Source of the DNA: Hominimerdicola alba | GTDB taxonomy: Bacteria; Bacillota; Clostridia; Oscillospirales; Ruminococcaceae | Length of the DNA: 64,000 bases | NCBI RefSeq assembly: GCF_900112155.1 | Contig: NZ_FOKQ01000004.1 | Span: forward strand, 135,600-199,599 | Reading direction: 5' to 3' | In this document: positions 57,106-64,000 of the stretch, one piece after another | Layout of the letters: each line of letters begins with the position of its first letter | Position numbering within the stretch: the stretch's first letter is position 1 | Translations under genes and position numbers: made by a program | The notes under the pieces: model-generated | The model's input: only the letters and a program-made list of their open reading frames with translations | Databases searched by the model: none | Told to the model about the DNA's origin: nothing

Positions 57106-57729
57106 TCAAATCCCAGCATATCTGCCGTCAAATCCAAACATTTCCTTTACTTCCATAAACTGCCGGATCCGCTGTTCTTCGTTTCTGCCTGTGAGCCTTT
57201 TTATGATAACGAATCCGTCACCCGAACCGCCCGAGATATCCATAGCGGCATAATAAACTTTCAAGCCCTTGTTATCCATCTCTTTGATGTAAACATTTTT
57301 CACATCACACAGTCTAAAAAGCTGACCGTCCGTATCAAAAACATACTCACTGCCCAGATATATGCTGCTGCCGTTTATCCTGCGGGCAGTTTTCATATCG
57401 CTGTATATCCTCTCAGCACCGTCTTCTTCGGTTATCTTTTTGAAGAACTCCATAGCGGGAAAAGGCTTGTTGCCGTAAAAGCACAGCATCGAAAGACCGA
57501 AAAGCAGTGATATTATCATCAGCACCATTAGCATGGTCTTATCATCTGTTCTCTGCATACCCACATAGAACAGTGCCGCAAAAATCAGCCCGCCTGCCAT
57601 ACTAACTATCTTTGTACGCCATATCCCCGCACTGCTGTATCTGGCTGACATTCCGAGAAATCTGTCTATCTCGCCGTACATCTCTTTTTCACGCTCGCCG
57701 GTAAACGGGAGCTCCATCTTGCTTTTCAT
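57106..57729 (-). CDS. Hypothetical membrane protein, 207 residues
   Basis: Two adjacent hydrophobic segments near residues 42-58 and 64-82 (IVSMAGGLIFAALFYVGM; MLMVLMIISLLFGLSMLCF) follow a 40-residue soluble start; the C-terminal ~120 residues are soluble and beta-rich (RINGSSIYLGSEYVFDTDGQLFRL). It resembles PH-like membrane proteins of unknown role; I do not assign a family. The ATG at 57729 has CAGGAG upstream. First gene of the operon with the Nudix hydrolase and tgt. Confidence 0.65.
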   Translation of the reverse strand: MKSKMELPFTGEREKEMYGEIDRFLGMSARYSSAGIWRTKIVSMAGGLIFAALFYVGMQRTDDKTMLMVLMIISLLFGLSMLCFYGNKPFPAMEFFKKITEEDGAERIYSDMKTARRINGSSIYLGSEYVFDTDGQLFRLCDVKNVYIKEMDNKGLKVYYAAMDISGGSGDGFVIIKRLTGRNEEQRIRQFMEVKEMFGFDGRYAGI

Positions 57730-57858
57730 GATTTTTTCTCCTGTTGTCTTTTGTCCTTTATATCGGGATATTTCTCTCTTTATATAACGCAGTATCCCCC
57801 GACCGCGACACTGCATTTCTATATATTATAGCACATCACAAAAAAAATTGCAACAAAC

Positions 57859-57887
57859 GAATATTAAATATTTTTCCGCTCATACTA
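57859..57887 (+). promoter_or_regulatory. Sigma-G-like (forespore) promoter of spoVAD
   Basis: GAATA (57859-57863), 17-base spacer, CATACTA (57881-57887). This matches the Bacillus/Clostridium sigma-G pattern (-35 GAATA-like, -10 CATACTA) and not the housekeeping pattern used elsewhere in the window. Confidence 0.65.
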
Positions 57888-57909
57888 TCCTCAAAACGGA
57901 GATGATACC

Positions 57910-58926
57910 ATGCACAAAGCAACAACAGTATTTCCCGCACCGCCCTCAATAATAACTTCGGCGGCTGTGGGCGGTAAAAAAGAAAACGAAGGTCCCTACG
58001 GACAATATTTCGACAAGATCAACGATGATCCCTATTTCACGCGGGAGACCTACGAGGAGGGCGAGAGCCAGCTTCAGAAGCAGGCTGTGCGAATAGCCTT
58101 GGAAAAAACAGGACTAAAGGAGGATGACATTGATGTTCTCATCGGCGGCGATCTTCTCAACCAGTGCGTCGGCACAACCTATGGGCTCAGGGACTACAAC
58201 CTGCCCTTTCTCGGCATTTACGCCGCCTGCTCGACTATGTCAGAGGGGCTTCTGCTGGCTTCCATGCTGGCGGCGGGGGGATTTGCGGACATCGCAATGG
58301 CTGTCACTTCATCACACTTCTGCACCGCCGAAAGGCAGTACCGTATGCCCCTCAACTACGGTGGACAGCGTCCCCCCACCGCCCAGTGGACAGCTACCGC
58401 AGGGGGAGCCCTTGCAGTGTCCCCCAAGGGAAGTGCGCCCTATGTACGGGGCGTGACCATCGGTCGGATAGTTGATATGGGAGTGACAGATGCCAATAAC
58501 ATGGGTGCCGCCATGGCTCCCGCGGCTTATTCTACTATACGTGAATTCTTCCGTGATACAGGAATGTCCCCCTCGGATTTCGACCATATCGTTACAGGCG
58601 ACCTTGGAAAAGTCGGCAGCCGACTGCTGTGTCAGATGGGCGATGATGACGACATTGATATCCGCTCCCGCCACCTCGACTGCGGGCTGATGATATATGA
58701 CAGCGAAAGTCAGGACGTTCACTCGGGGGGAAGCGGCTGCGGCTGTGCGGCAAGTATGCTCTGCGGATACTTTGTCCCTGAGCTTAAAAGAGGCAGACTG
58801 AAAAATATTCTCTTTGCCGCCACAGGTGCTTTACTATCACCCACAGTCAGCCAGCAGGGCGAGAGCATACCCTCGGTGAGCCATCTGGTGTGGCTGTCAT
58901 CAGAGAAAGGAAGTGGGCAGGAATGA
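57910..58926 (+). CDS. spoVAD: Stage V sporulation protein AD
   Basis: 338 residues, the same length as in Bacillus. Thiolase-like fold: GGDLLNQCVGTTYGLRDYNLPFLGIYAACSTMSEG, MPLNYGGQRPPTAQWTATAGGA and SGGSGCGCAASMLC. SpoVAD binds dipicolinic acid and loads it into the forespore. GGAGA precedes the ATG. It overlaps spoVAE by 4 bases. spoVAC, normally immediately upstream, is missing here, and the gene has a sigma-G-like promoter of its own. Confidence 0.95.
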   Translation: MHKATTVFPAPPSIITSAAVGGKKENEGPYGQYFDKINDDPYFTRETYEEGESQLQKQAVRIALEKTGLKEDDIDVLIGGDLLNQCVGTTYGLRDYNLPFLGIYAACSTMSEGLLLASMLAAGGFADIAMAVTSSHFCTAERQYRMPLNYGGQRPPTAQWTATAGGALAVSPKGSAPYVRGVTIGRIVDMGVTDANNMGAAMAPAAYSTIREFFRDTGMSPSDFDHIVTGDLGKVGSRLLCQMGDDDDIDIRSRHLDCGLMIYDSESQDVHSGGSGCGCAASMLCGYFVPELKRGRLKNILFAATGALLSPTVSQQGESIPSVSHLVWLSSEKGSGQE

Positions 58927-59279
58927 TATATCTCTATGCGTTTTTAGTCGGCGGCATACTATGCGCCATAGGTCAGCTGCTTATCGATTTCACCAAGCTG
59001 ACCCCCGCCCGCATACTGACCGCTTATGTGGTCGCGGGAGTAGTTCTGGGCGGTCTGGGGATATACGGCAAGCTTCGGGATATTGCGGGCTGTGGTGCAA
59101 GCATTCCCCTGACAGGCTTCGGCTCGCTTATGGCTGAGGGTGTCCGCCGCGAGATAGAAGACAAAGGCTTCCTCGGCATATTCACGGGAGGTCTCACCGC
59201 AGGCGCAGGAGGTATCGCCGCTGCCATGCTCTTTGCTTTTCTCGCATCACTGGTATTCCGCAGCAAAGGCAGAGAGTGA
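58923..59279 (+). CDS. spoVAE: Stage V sporulation protein AE
   Basis: 118 residues with three to four membrane helices (YLYAFLVGGILCAIGQLLIDF; ILTAYVVAGVVLGGLGIYG; FTGGLTAGAGGIAAAMLFAFLASLVF). It matches SpoVAE (the SpoVAEb form) in length and in the block KLRDIAGCGASIPLTGFG. It is part of the dipicolinic acid channel. The start ATG shares ATGA with the spoVAD stop. Confidence 0.93.
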   Translation: MIYLYAFLVGGILCAIGQLLIDFTKLTPARILTAYVVAGVVLGGLGIYGKLRDIAGCGASIPLTGFGSLMAEGVRREIEDKGFLGIFTGGLTAGAGGIAAAMLFAFLASLVFRSKGRE

Positions 59280-59364
59280 GCAGCTATCGGAATAATAATG
59301 AATAACAGCTGTCCCGCAGAAGAGGGATATTTTTGATAATTTGATAAAAATAAGCCAAAACCTC

Positions 59365-59393
59365 TTGATTTTTTCGCCGCGATATTATATAAT
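59365..59393 (+). promoter_or_regulatory. Promoter of pgk
   Basis: TTGATT, 17-base spacer, TATAAT. Confidence 0.7.
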
Positions 59394-59403
59394 AGTATTT
59401 AAG

Positions 59404-59467
59404 GTTGTTAAATTTTGAACGACTTGGGTCTTTCGGACTTATATGTCGTTTACATCAGTTCAACAAC
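59404..59467 (+). promoter_or_regulatory. Structured pgk leader
   Basis: In the ~115-nt untranslated region, GTTGTT (59404) and AACGAC (59418) pair with GTCGTT (59445) and AACAAC (59462) to make a two-step stem; a second small stem CCGCC/GGCGG follows. It may stabilise the abundant pgk mRNA or be regulatory. No T run, so it is not an attenuator. Confidence 0.4.
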
Positions 59468-59514
59468 AAACGAATCCGCCTCGGCGGAAATATTAAGAGA
59501 GAGGTGTCACTAAA

Positions 59515-60735
59515 ATGGCAGGATTAAACAAAGTCACTGTTGAAGACATTAATGTTAAGGGCAAAAAGGTACTCGTAAGAGTTGATTTCAACGTTCCGCT
59601 GAAGGACGGCGTTATCACTAACGATAACAGAATAACCGCTGCTCTGCCCACTATCAACAAGCTGGTAGAGAACGGCGCAAAGGTAGTTCTTTGTTCTCAC
59701 CTTGGCAAGCCCAAGAACGGTCCTGAGGCTAAGTTCAGCCTTAAGCCCGCTGCTGACAGACTTGCTGAGCTGGTAAGCACAAAGGTAACTTTCGCAGCTG
59801 ATGATACTGTTGTAGGCGACAACGCTAAGGCAGCAGTTGCAGCTATGAACGACGGCGAGATCGTTGTTCTGGAGAACACAAGATTCAGAGGCAACGACGA
59901 GACCAAGAACGGCGAAGAGTTCGCTAAGGAACTGGCTGAGCTGGTTGACGGTCAGGTATTCGTTATGGATGCTTTCGGTTCTGCTCACAGAGCTCACGCT
60001 TCCACAGCAGGCGTTACCAAGTTCGTTAAGGAGACCGCAGTTGGTTACCTGATGCAGAAGGAGATCAACTACCTCGGTAATGCAGTTGAGACTCCTGTTC
60101 GTCCTTTCGTTGCTATCCTCGGCGGCGCTAAGGTTGCTGACAAGCTGAACGTTATCTCCAACCTGCTCGAGAAGTGCGATACACTCATCATCGGCGGCGG
60201 TATGGCTTACACATTCCTGAAGGCTCAGGGCAAGGAAGTTGGTAAGTCCCTCGTTGACGATACCAAGATCGATTACTGCAAGGAGATGATCGCTAAGGCT
60301 GAGGCTAACGGCAAGAAGCTCCTCCTGCCTATCGACACCACTGTTGTTTCCAACTTCCCTGATCCTATCGACGCTGAGATCGCTGTTGAGATCGTTGATT
60401 CCGACAAGATCCCTGCTGACAAGGAAGGTCTGGACATCGGTACCAAGACTCAGGCTCTGTTCGCTGACGCTGTAAAGAGCGCAAAGACTGTTGTTTGGAA
60501 CGGACCTATGGGCGTTTTCGAGAACCCCACACTGGCAGCAGGTACTATCGCTGTTGCTAAGGCACTGGCTGAGACCGACGCTACCACAATCATCGGCGGC
60601 GGCGACTCCGCAGCAGCTGTTATCCAGCTGGGCTTCGCTGACAAGATGAGCCACATCTCCACAGGCGGCGGCGCTTCTCTCGAATACCTCGAGGGTAAGG
60701 TTCTCCCCGGCATCGACGTTATCGCTGACAAGTAA
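59515..60735 (+). CDS. pgk: Phosphoglycerate kinase
   Basis: 406 residues. It makes ATP from 1,3-bisphosphoglycerate in glycolysis. Motifs: [50 protein letters not shown], the nucleotide region [13 protein letters not shown] and [14 protein letters not shown]. Codon use is strongly biased to a few codons, unlike its neighbours, as expected for a highly expressed gene. GAGAGGTG precedes the ATG. It stands alone between its own promoter and a strong terminator; gap is not adjacent. Confidence 0.98.
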   Translation: MAGLNKVTVEDINVKGKKVLVRVDFNVPLKDGVITNDNRITAALPTINKLVENGAKVVLCSHLGKPKNGPEAKFSLKPAADRLAELVSTKVTFAADDTVVGDNAKAAVAAMNDGEIVVLENTRFRGNDETKNGEEFAKELAELVDGQVFVMDAFGSAHRAHASTAGVTKFVKETAVGYLMQKEINYLGNAVETPVRPFVAILGGAKVADKLNVISNLLEKCDTLIIGGGMAYTFLKAQGKEVGKSLVDDTKIDYCKEMIAKAEANGKKLLLPIDTTVVSNFPDPIDAEIAVEIVDSDKIPADKEGLDIGTKTQALFADAVKSAKTVVWNGPMGVFENPTLAAGTIAVAKALAETDATTIIGGGDSAAAVIQLGFADKMSHISTGGGASLEYLEGKVLPGIDVIADK

Positions 60736-60770
60736 TTTTAAGCGATACATCGCTTGATATGTAATTTCAG

Positions 60771-60804
60771 ACACTTCTGCTGTTTCGGCAGAAGTGTCTT
60801 TTTT
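60771..60804 (+). terminator. Terminator of pgk
   Basis: A 10-bp stem ACACTTCTGC/GCAGAAGTGT followed by CTTTTTT. Confidence 0.9.
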
Positions 60805-60889
60805 ATACATTAAAATCACTTAACTGTACATTAATTTTAACTGTTGATATCTTCCATAAATCGACTTCGTTATTTGTTCAATGTGTATC

Positions 60890-60918
60890 TTGAAACTGTG
60901 ATAAAAGTGTGATAAAAT
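60890..60918 (+). promoter_or_regulatory. Promoter of the small wall-anchored protein gene
   Basis: TTGAAA, 17-base spacer, TAAAAT, 60 bases before the start. Confidence 0.5.
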
Positions 60919-60977
60919 AATGATATAAGAATATGACAGACAGGATAATAATGTCATCAGTGAAGGAGTGAGGCGGC

Positions 60978-61187
60978 ATGAGAAAAAAGCTGATTTCCCT
61001 GTTATGCTGTACCATGATGCTGTGTTCCGCCGCTGTACCCGTCCAAGCTGATGAAAACACCTCCGATGCAGGAGAAAAAACTGTTATCAGTGAAGACACA
61101 AACCCCAATACGGGCACTGTTACCCTCGGTACAGTGAGTGTTGCGCTGGCAGGCTGCGTAGTGCTGGTGTTCAAAAAACGGAAGTAA
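60978..61187 (+). CDS. Tiny secreted protein with sortase-type NPNTG anchor
   Basis: 69 residues. A signal peptide (MRKKLISLLCCTMMLCSAAVPVQA) is followed by only ~20 residues (DENTSDAGEKTVISEDT), then NPNTG, a hydrophobic stretch (LGTVSVALAGCVVLVF) and KKRK. This is the layout of a sortase substrate, with NPxTG in place of LPxTG. The mature wall-linked chain would be about 22 residues, far shorter than usual anchored proteins. AAGGAG precedes the ATG. Own promoter and terminator; no sortase is adjacent. Confidence 0.75.
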   Translation: MRKKLISLLCCTMMLCSAAVPVQADENTSDAGEKTVISEDTNPNTGTVTLGTVSVALAGCVVLVFKKRK

Positions 61188-61206
61188 ATTTACATATCAC
61201 GCGAAA

Positions 61207-61233
61207 CCCCGCAGAGACTTCTGCGGGGCTTTT
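61207..61233. terminator. Terminator between convergent genes
   Basis: A perfect 8-bp stem CCCCGCAG/CTGCGGGG followed by CTTTTG on the plus strand; it also lies just past the stop of the minus-strand aminotransferase gene. Confidence 0.7.
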
Positions 61234-61237
61234 GCAT

Positions 61238-62377
61238 TTATGAACTGAATTTACTCTCCATGAATCTCAGAAGTGCATTAACCTGCGATGGGGTATTGAA
61301 TGCTGAGGGCGAGAACCTCACCGCTCCCCTCTTGCCGGTACCAAGGCTTTCATGGGCGAGTGCTGCACAATGCATACCGCCACGCAGGGCAAATCCACCC
61401 TCGCTGAGTTCAGCGACGGTCTCTTCGGAAGTCCTGCCCTTGATATTGAACGACACTATGGGCACACGTGGCATATCCCTGTCGTATATCTCTGCCCCCA
61501 ACTTTTCAAGACCTTTCTCGAACATCTCGCAGAGGTTCTTCTCGTGGCGCAGGATAGTTTCCGTACCCTTGCTTTTTACAAAATCAAGCCCTGCACCCAT
61601 TCCCGAAAGCCCCGCAGTGTTCAGGGTACCGCTTTCAAGTTTTTCAGGCATATATGGAGTCTGCGCCAATTCACCCGAGGTCGCTCCTGTGCCGCCCTCA
61701 ATTATGGTAGAAAGCGGATATTCCCCACTGCTTATCAGCAGACCCGTACCAACAGGGCCGTACAGCCCCTTCTGTCCCGAAGTGCATATAAAACTTATCC
61801 CTCCACCGACCTTCACAGGAAGCACCCCCGCCGCCTGTGCGCAATCGCAGATAAAGACTATATTCCGCCTTTTGCAAAGTTCAGCGATCTCATTATAAGG
61901 CAGTATCCGACCGGTAACGTTGGATGCCGCCATACAGCACACGCACAGGGTATCGTGACGGATAAGCTTTTCAATGCCATCGATAGTACGCTCCACATCG
62001 GGAAATATCTCCGCTACCGAACACTTCACCCCGCTGCGCTTTGTCAGCGCGAAAACAGGTCGGCTGACGGAATTATGCTCCCACACGCTTATTATGATAT
62101 GCCCGCCGAACTGCATTATACCCTTTATCGCCATGTTGAGGGCATAGGTGCAGTTTGGCGTGAAAGCGGTGTTCTCCGTCTCAGCCCCGAAAAACTCAGC
62201 CGCGCTTTTTCTCACCTTGTATACCCTCTCAGCAGCTTCAAGAGAAAGCCTGTGCCCTCCCCTGCCCGGATTTCCCCCGAGAGTCCTCACCGCATCTGCC
62301 ACAGCCTGACGCACCGAATCGGGCTTGGGGTAAGTTCCCGCTGAGTTATCGAAATTCACCATAGTGTTCTTTACCAT
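61238..62377 (-). CDS. Class V aminotransferase-fold cysteine desulfurase (EF2568-like)
   Basis: 379 residues. PLP lysine in CTSGQKGLYGPVGTGLL, cofactor Asp in VFICDCAQAAGVLPV, and the N-terminal NFDNSAGTYPKPDSV typical of this subgroup of NifS-like enzymes. The mobile-loop Cys expected of desulfurases is probably in LRGGMHCAALAHE. This subgroup is often linked to selenium-dependent molybdenum hydroxylase maturation, and the upstream gene is a DUF3343 protein, the usual partner. GGGGGAG precedes the ATG. 12 bases separate the two genes. Confidence 0.85.
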   Translation of the reverse strand: MVKNTMVNFDNSAGTYPKPDSVRQAVADAVRTLGGNPGRGGHRLSLEAAERVYKVRKSAAEFFGAETENTAFTPNCTYALNMAIKGIMQFGGHIIISVWEHNSVSRPVFALTKRSGVKCSVAEIFPDVERTIDGIEKLIRHDTLCVCCMAASNVTGRILPYNEIAELCKRRNIVFICDCAQAAGVLPVKVGGGISFICTSGQKGLYGPVGTGLLISSGEYPLSTIIEGGTGATSGELAQTPYMPEKLESGTLNTAGLSGMGAGLDFVKSKGTETILRHEKNLCEMFEKGLEKLGAEIYDRDMPRVPIVSFNIKGRTSEETVAELSEGGFALRGGMHCAALAHESLGTGKRGAVRFSPSAFNTPSQVNALLRFMESKFSS

Positions 62378-62389
62378 GCCAGACTCCCC

Positions 62390-62605
62390 CTATAAACTGT
62401 ATATCCCCTTAAAAGGAATATTCTTACGTTCCAGCTTTAGCGTTATCAGGTCGGGGTCATCCCTGACCACTATGGAGTACCCGCAGCCGCTGCCTATATT
62501 CTTACGAGTTCGCTCCACCTCGCACCAATACCCCAGAGAATTAAGATACTCCTTGGCTTTCATCGCGTAGGTTATGCTGCTCATCGTTATCATAGTCTTT
62601 TTCAT
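62390..62605 (-). CDS. DUF3343 protein (putative Se/S carrier)
   Basis: 71 residues: KTMITMSSITYAMKAKEYLNSLG, then a conserved Cys in NIGSGCGYSIVV. DUF3343 proteins are small SirA/TusA-like carriers that accompany NifS-like enzymes in selenium or sulfur transfer. AAGGAAG precedes the ATG. It is the first gene of a two-gene operon with the aminotransferase-fold enzyme. The role is inferred from family and neighbour. Confidence 0.8.
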   Translation of the reverse strand: MKKTMITMSSITYAMKAKEYLNSLGYWCEVERTRKNIGSGCGYSIVVRDDPDLITLKLERKNIPFKGIYSL

Positions 62606-62689
62606 GTGAAACTTCCTTTCCTTGTTTTTTATATGGTATGCAATAAAGTCGGGAAGTGTGAATCACCCAATATCCTGCAATTTACATAC

Positions 62690-62718
62690 TTGACAAAGCT
62701 TTATTTAAGGTGTATAAT
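62690..62718 (+). promoter_or_regulatory. Promoter of the dockerin-LRR gene
   Basis: Consensus TTGACA, 17-base spacer, TATAAT, about 60 bases before the start. Confidence 0.85.
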
Positions 62719-62776
62719 TGCTTAGAATACGGTTCGTATTTAAGTATATTGAAGAAAAATTAAGGAAGGTTTTATT

Positions 62777-63664
62777 ATGTGCATTAAAAAGATCACGACA
62801 GGTCTGCTGGCACTCACTATGGTGTTCAGCGGGGCAATTATGCCAATGGGTACGATCGCTGCTGAAACATCCATCACTGCCAGCGCAGCAAACAAAACAT
62901 ATAACTACAACGGATATCAGTATATCGTCCTTGAAGACGGCACACTGGAGATAACCGCCTTTGATGCTGCTGCCAACGGATGCAAGGGCAAGCTGGAGAT
63001 CCCTGCGACGATCAACGGCAAAAAGGTCACAAGCATAGGCAAATACGCATTCCACGGCTGCACAGCTTTCAACGAACTGCATATCCCCGAGGGCGTTAAG
63101 ACTATCTCTGATTTTGGTTTTTATGAGTGCAGCAGCGTGAAGAAGATCGTTTTTCCCAAAAGCCTCACAACTATATGCTACTGCGCATTTGATAACTGCA
63201 AGTCCCTGACAGCTATCGATCTTCCGGAAAACATCAAAGACATCGGTATTTTTGCGTTTAGCGGCATTGTAAATGTCAAGAGCGTCTTAATTCCCAAGAG
63301 TGTTGTTTCCATCGGCGAGGGCGCTTTCGGCTATAAGTATGTGGGAAGATTCAGTGTTCAACAGATGGATGATTTCACCGTAAAAGGCTATAAGGGTTCG
63401 GCTGCTGAAAAGTACGCTTCTGATTACGGTTTCAAGTTCATCGCCGAAGCCGAGAAAACAGACGGAGAGACCAAAAAGATCAAGGGCGACCTGAACGGCG
63501 ACGGCAAGGTAAATGTTACCGATACCACCAAACTTGCCGCATTCCTCAAAGGCAAAATTTCTCTACCTGAGGGCGTTGATGCTGACATTAACGGCGATGG
63601 CAAGATCAATGTCACCGACCTGACACTGCTTGCAGCCTGCGTCAAGGGTTACAGGATCCTATAA
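62777..63664 (+). CDS. Secreted leucine-rich repeat (BspA-type) protein with type I dockerin
   Basis: 295 residues. A signal peptide (~1-29, ITTGLLALTMVFSGAIMP) leads to about five LRR_5/BspA repeats (~60-190; IGKYAFHGCTAFNELHIPEGV, ICYCAFDNCKSLTAIDLPENI), then a C-terminal type I dockerin (~235-293) with two calcium loops DLNGDGKVNVTD and DINGDGKINVTD. The dockerin should dock on a cohesin of a cellulosome or surface scaffold. There is no catalytic domain, so it is probably a binding or regulatory component. AAGGAAGG precedes the ATG. This gene is the strongest pointer to a ruminococcus. Confidence 0.9.
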   Translation: MCIKKITTGLLALTMVFSGAIMPMGTIAAETSITASAANKTYNYNGYQYIVLEDGTLEITAFDAAANGCKGKLEIPATINGKKVTSIGKYAFHGCTAFNELHIPEGVKTISDFGFYECSSVKKIVFPKSLTTICYCAFDNCKSLTAIDLPENIKDIGIFAFSGIVNVKSVLIPKSVVSIGEGAFGYKYVGRFSVQQMDDFTVKGYKGSAAEKYASDYGFKFIAEAEKTDGETKKIKGDLNGDGKVNVTDTTKLAAFLKGKISLPEGVDADINGDGKINVTDLTLLAACVKGYRIL

Positions 63665-63715
63665 TAATACAAAAACCGCCCGAAGCGCTGTGAACCGAAC
63701 CATTAAAAACGTACA

Positions 63716-63759
63716 ATGACAAAAAAGACCTCCTATGGTATAATAGAAACCATAGGAGG
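63716..63759 (+). promoter_or_regulatory. Insertion-sequence promoter with RBS-masking hairpin
   Basis: ATGACA (63716-63721), 17-base spacer, TATAAT (63739-63744). A perfect 10-bp stem joins CCTCCTATGG (63729-63738) to CCATAGGAGG (63750-63759), which contains the transposase ribosome binding site. A transcript from the internal promoter would start after the left arm and be free to translate; read-through RNA would fold and hide the site. Confidence 0.7.
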
Positions 63760-63766
63760 TTTTGTT

Positions 63767-64000
63767 ATGGCAAGAAGTTACAAACACATACAGCAGTATG
63801 AAAGAGAAATACTTGAACTTAAAGAAAGAGGCATGACGCAAAAGGAAATAGCGCAGCAATTAGGATTTACAAAAGAACAAGTAAAAGAATTCTTTCACCG
63901 TCAGCATAAGAAAGAGCGAAAGATAGCCGCAGGTATAGCCTTAAAAAAGAAAGGTCGTCCGCCCAAAGATAATAAGATCACCCAAACTGATAAGGTTAAT
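63767..64000 (+). CDS. Transposase OrfA-like helix-turn-helix protein, cut by window edge
   Basis: 78 codons open to the edge: MARSYKHIQQYEREILELKE, then GMTQKEIAQQLGFTKEQVKEFFHR, a helix-turn-helix, and a basic stretch (KKERK, KKKGRPP). This is the N-terminal orfA of an IS3-type element. AGGAGG lies 7 bases before the ATG. The element's left end is probably near TGTGAACCGAACC (about 63690), 25 bases after the dockerin gene. orfB and the right end are outside the window. Confidence 0.75.
   Translation, partial: MARSYKHIQQYEREILELKERGMTQKEIAQQLGFTKEQVKEFFHRQHKKERKIAAGIALKKKGRPPKDNKITQTDKVN

Noticed and set aside
59524..60819. 431-codon open frame opposite pgk
   Set aside because: It is a by-product of the extreme codon bias of pgk; no ribosome binding site, no recognisable family, and pgk on the other strand is certain.

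Overview
The window looks like chromosomal DNA from a ruminococcus-type Firmicute (Oscillospiraceae, close to Ruminococcus albus or R. flavefaciens). The evidence is a type I dockerin on a secreted leucine-rich-repeat protein (62777-63664), housekeeping genes in typical clostridial arrangements (rpsF-ssb-rpsR; rplM-rpsI; argS beside a DUF1934 gene), a sporulation pair spoVAD-spoVAE, an NPxTG-type wall-anchored peptide, and many promoters of the form TTGnnn-17-TATAAT. Most of the window is core genome. No prophage or CRISPR array is seen.

Layout. 1-2.3 kb: lon (cut by the left edge) and rpsF-ssb-rpsR. 2.3-8.5 kb: a zinc-finger membrane protein, an LCP cell-wall ligase, prfB, a palindromic stretch with a candidate small RNA, and pfkA. 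8.6-14.2 kb: a PASTA pseudokinase, a glycosyltransferase, two membrane proteins and proC. 14.3-22.2 kb: rplM-rpsI, an ECF sigma/anti-sigma pair, a soluble hybrid histidine kinase, and an ECF sigma factor fused to a membrane-anchored outer domain, preceded by two tandem ECF-type promoters and an unlisted 48-residue gene. 22.4-26.6 kb: operon ddl-murI-DUF1934-argS. 26.7-39.1 kb: a c-di-GMP phosphodiesterase, folC-yfcE, a ROK regulator, a PC4-like protein, a flippase, yfbR, an AraC regulator and asp23-fakA. 39.1-45.9 kb: tRNA-Thr, an ABC exporter with a double-palindrome operator, small enzymes, tRNA-Leu and tRNA-Lys with a small nuclease-like gene inserted between them, and leuB.

46.0-51.7 kb is the most unusual operon. 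It has the logic of a dlt (teichoic acid D-alanylation) cassette: adenylating ligase, carrier protein, MBOAT acyltransferase and SGNH/DltD-like protein. A fold-III PLP decarboxylase is inserted between the carrier and the MBOAT, and the ligase appears to lack the residues DltA uses to select D-alanine. My reading, which is inference, is that an amino acid is loaded on the carrier, decarboxylated there (as BtrK does in butirosin synthesis) and the resulting amino-acyl group is exported onto an envelope polymer.

51.9-52.7 kb is a 738-bp non-coding quasi-palindrome whose sub-motifs recur at 11.7 kb and 19.3 kb, suggesting a dispersed structured repeat family. 52.7-64.0 kb: a FeoA-FeoB fusion with its small Cys-rich partner, tgt, a Nudix hydrolase, spoVAD-spoVAE behind a sigma-G-like promoter, pgk, the NPNTG peptide, a cysteine-desulfurase-like enzyme with a DUF3343 partner, the dockerin protein, and the start of an insertion sequence cut by the right edge.
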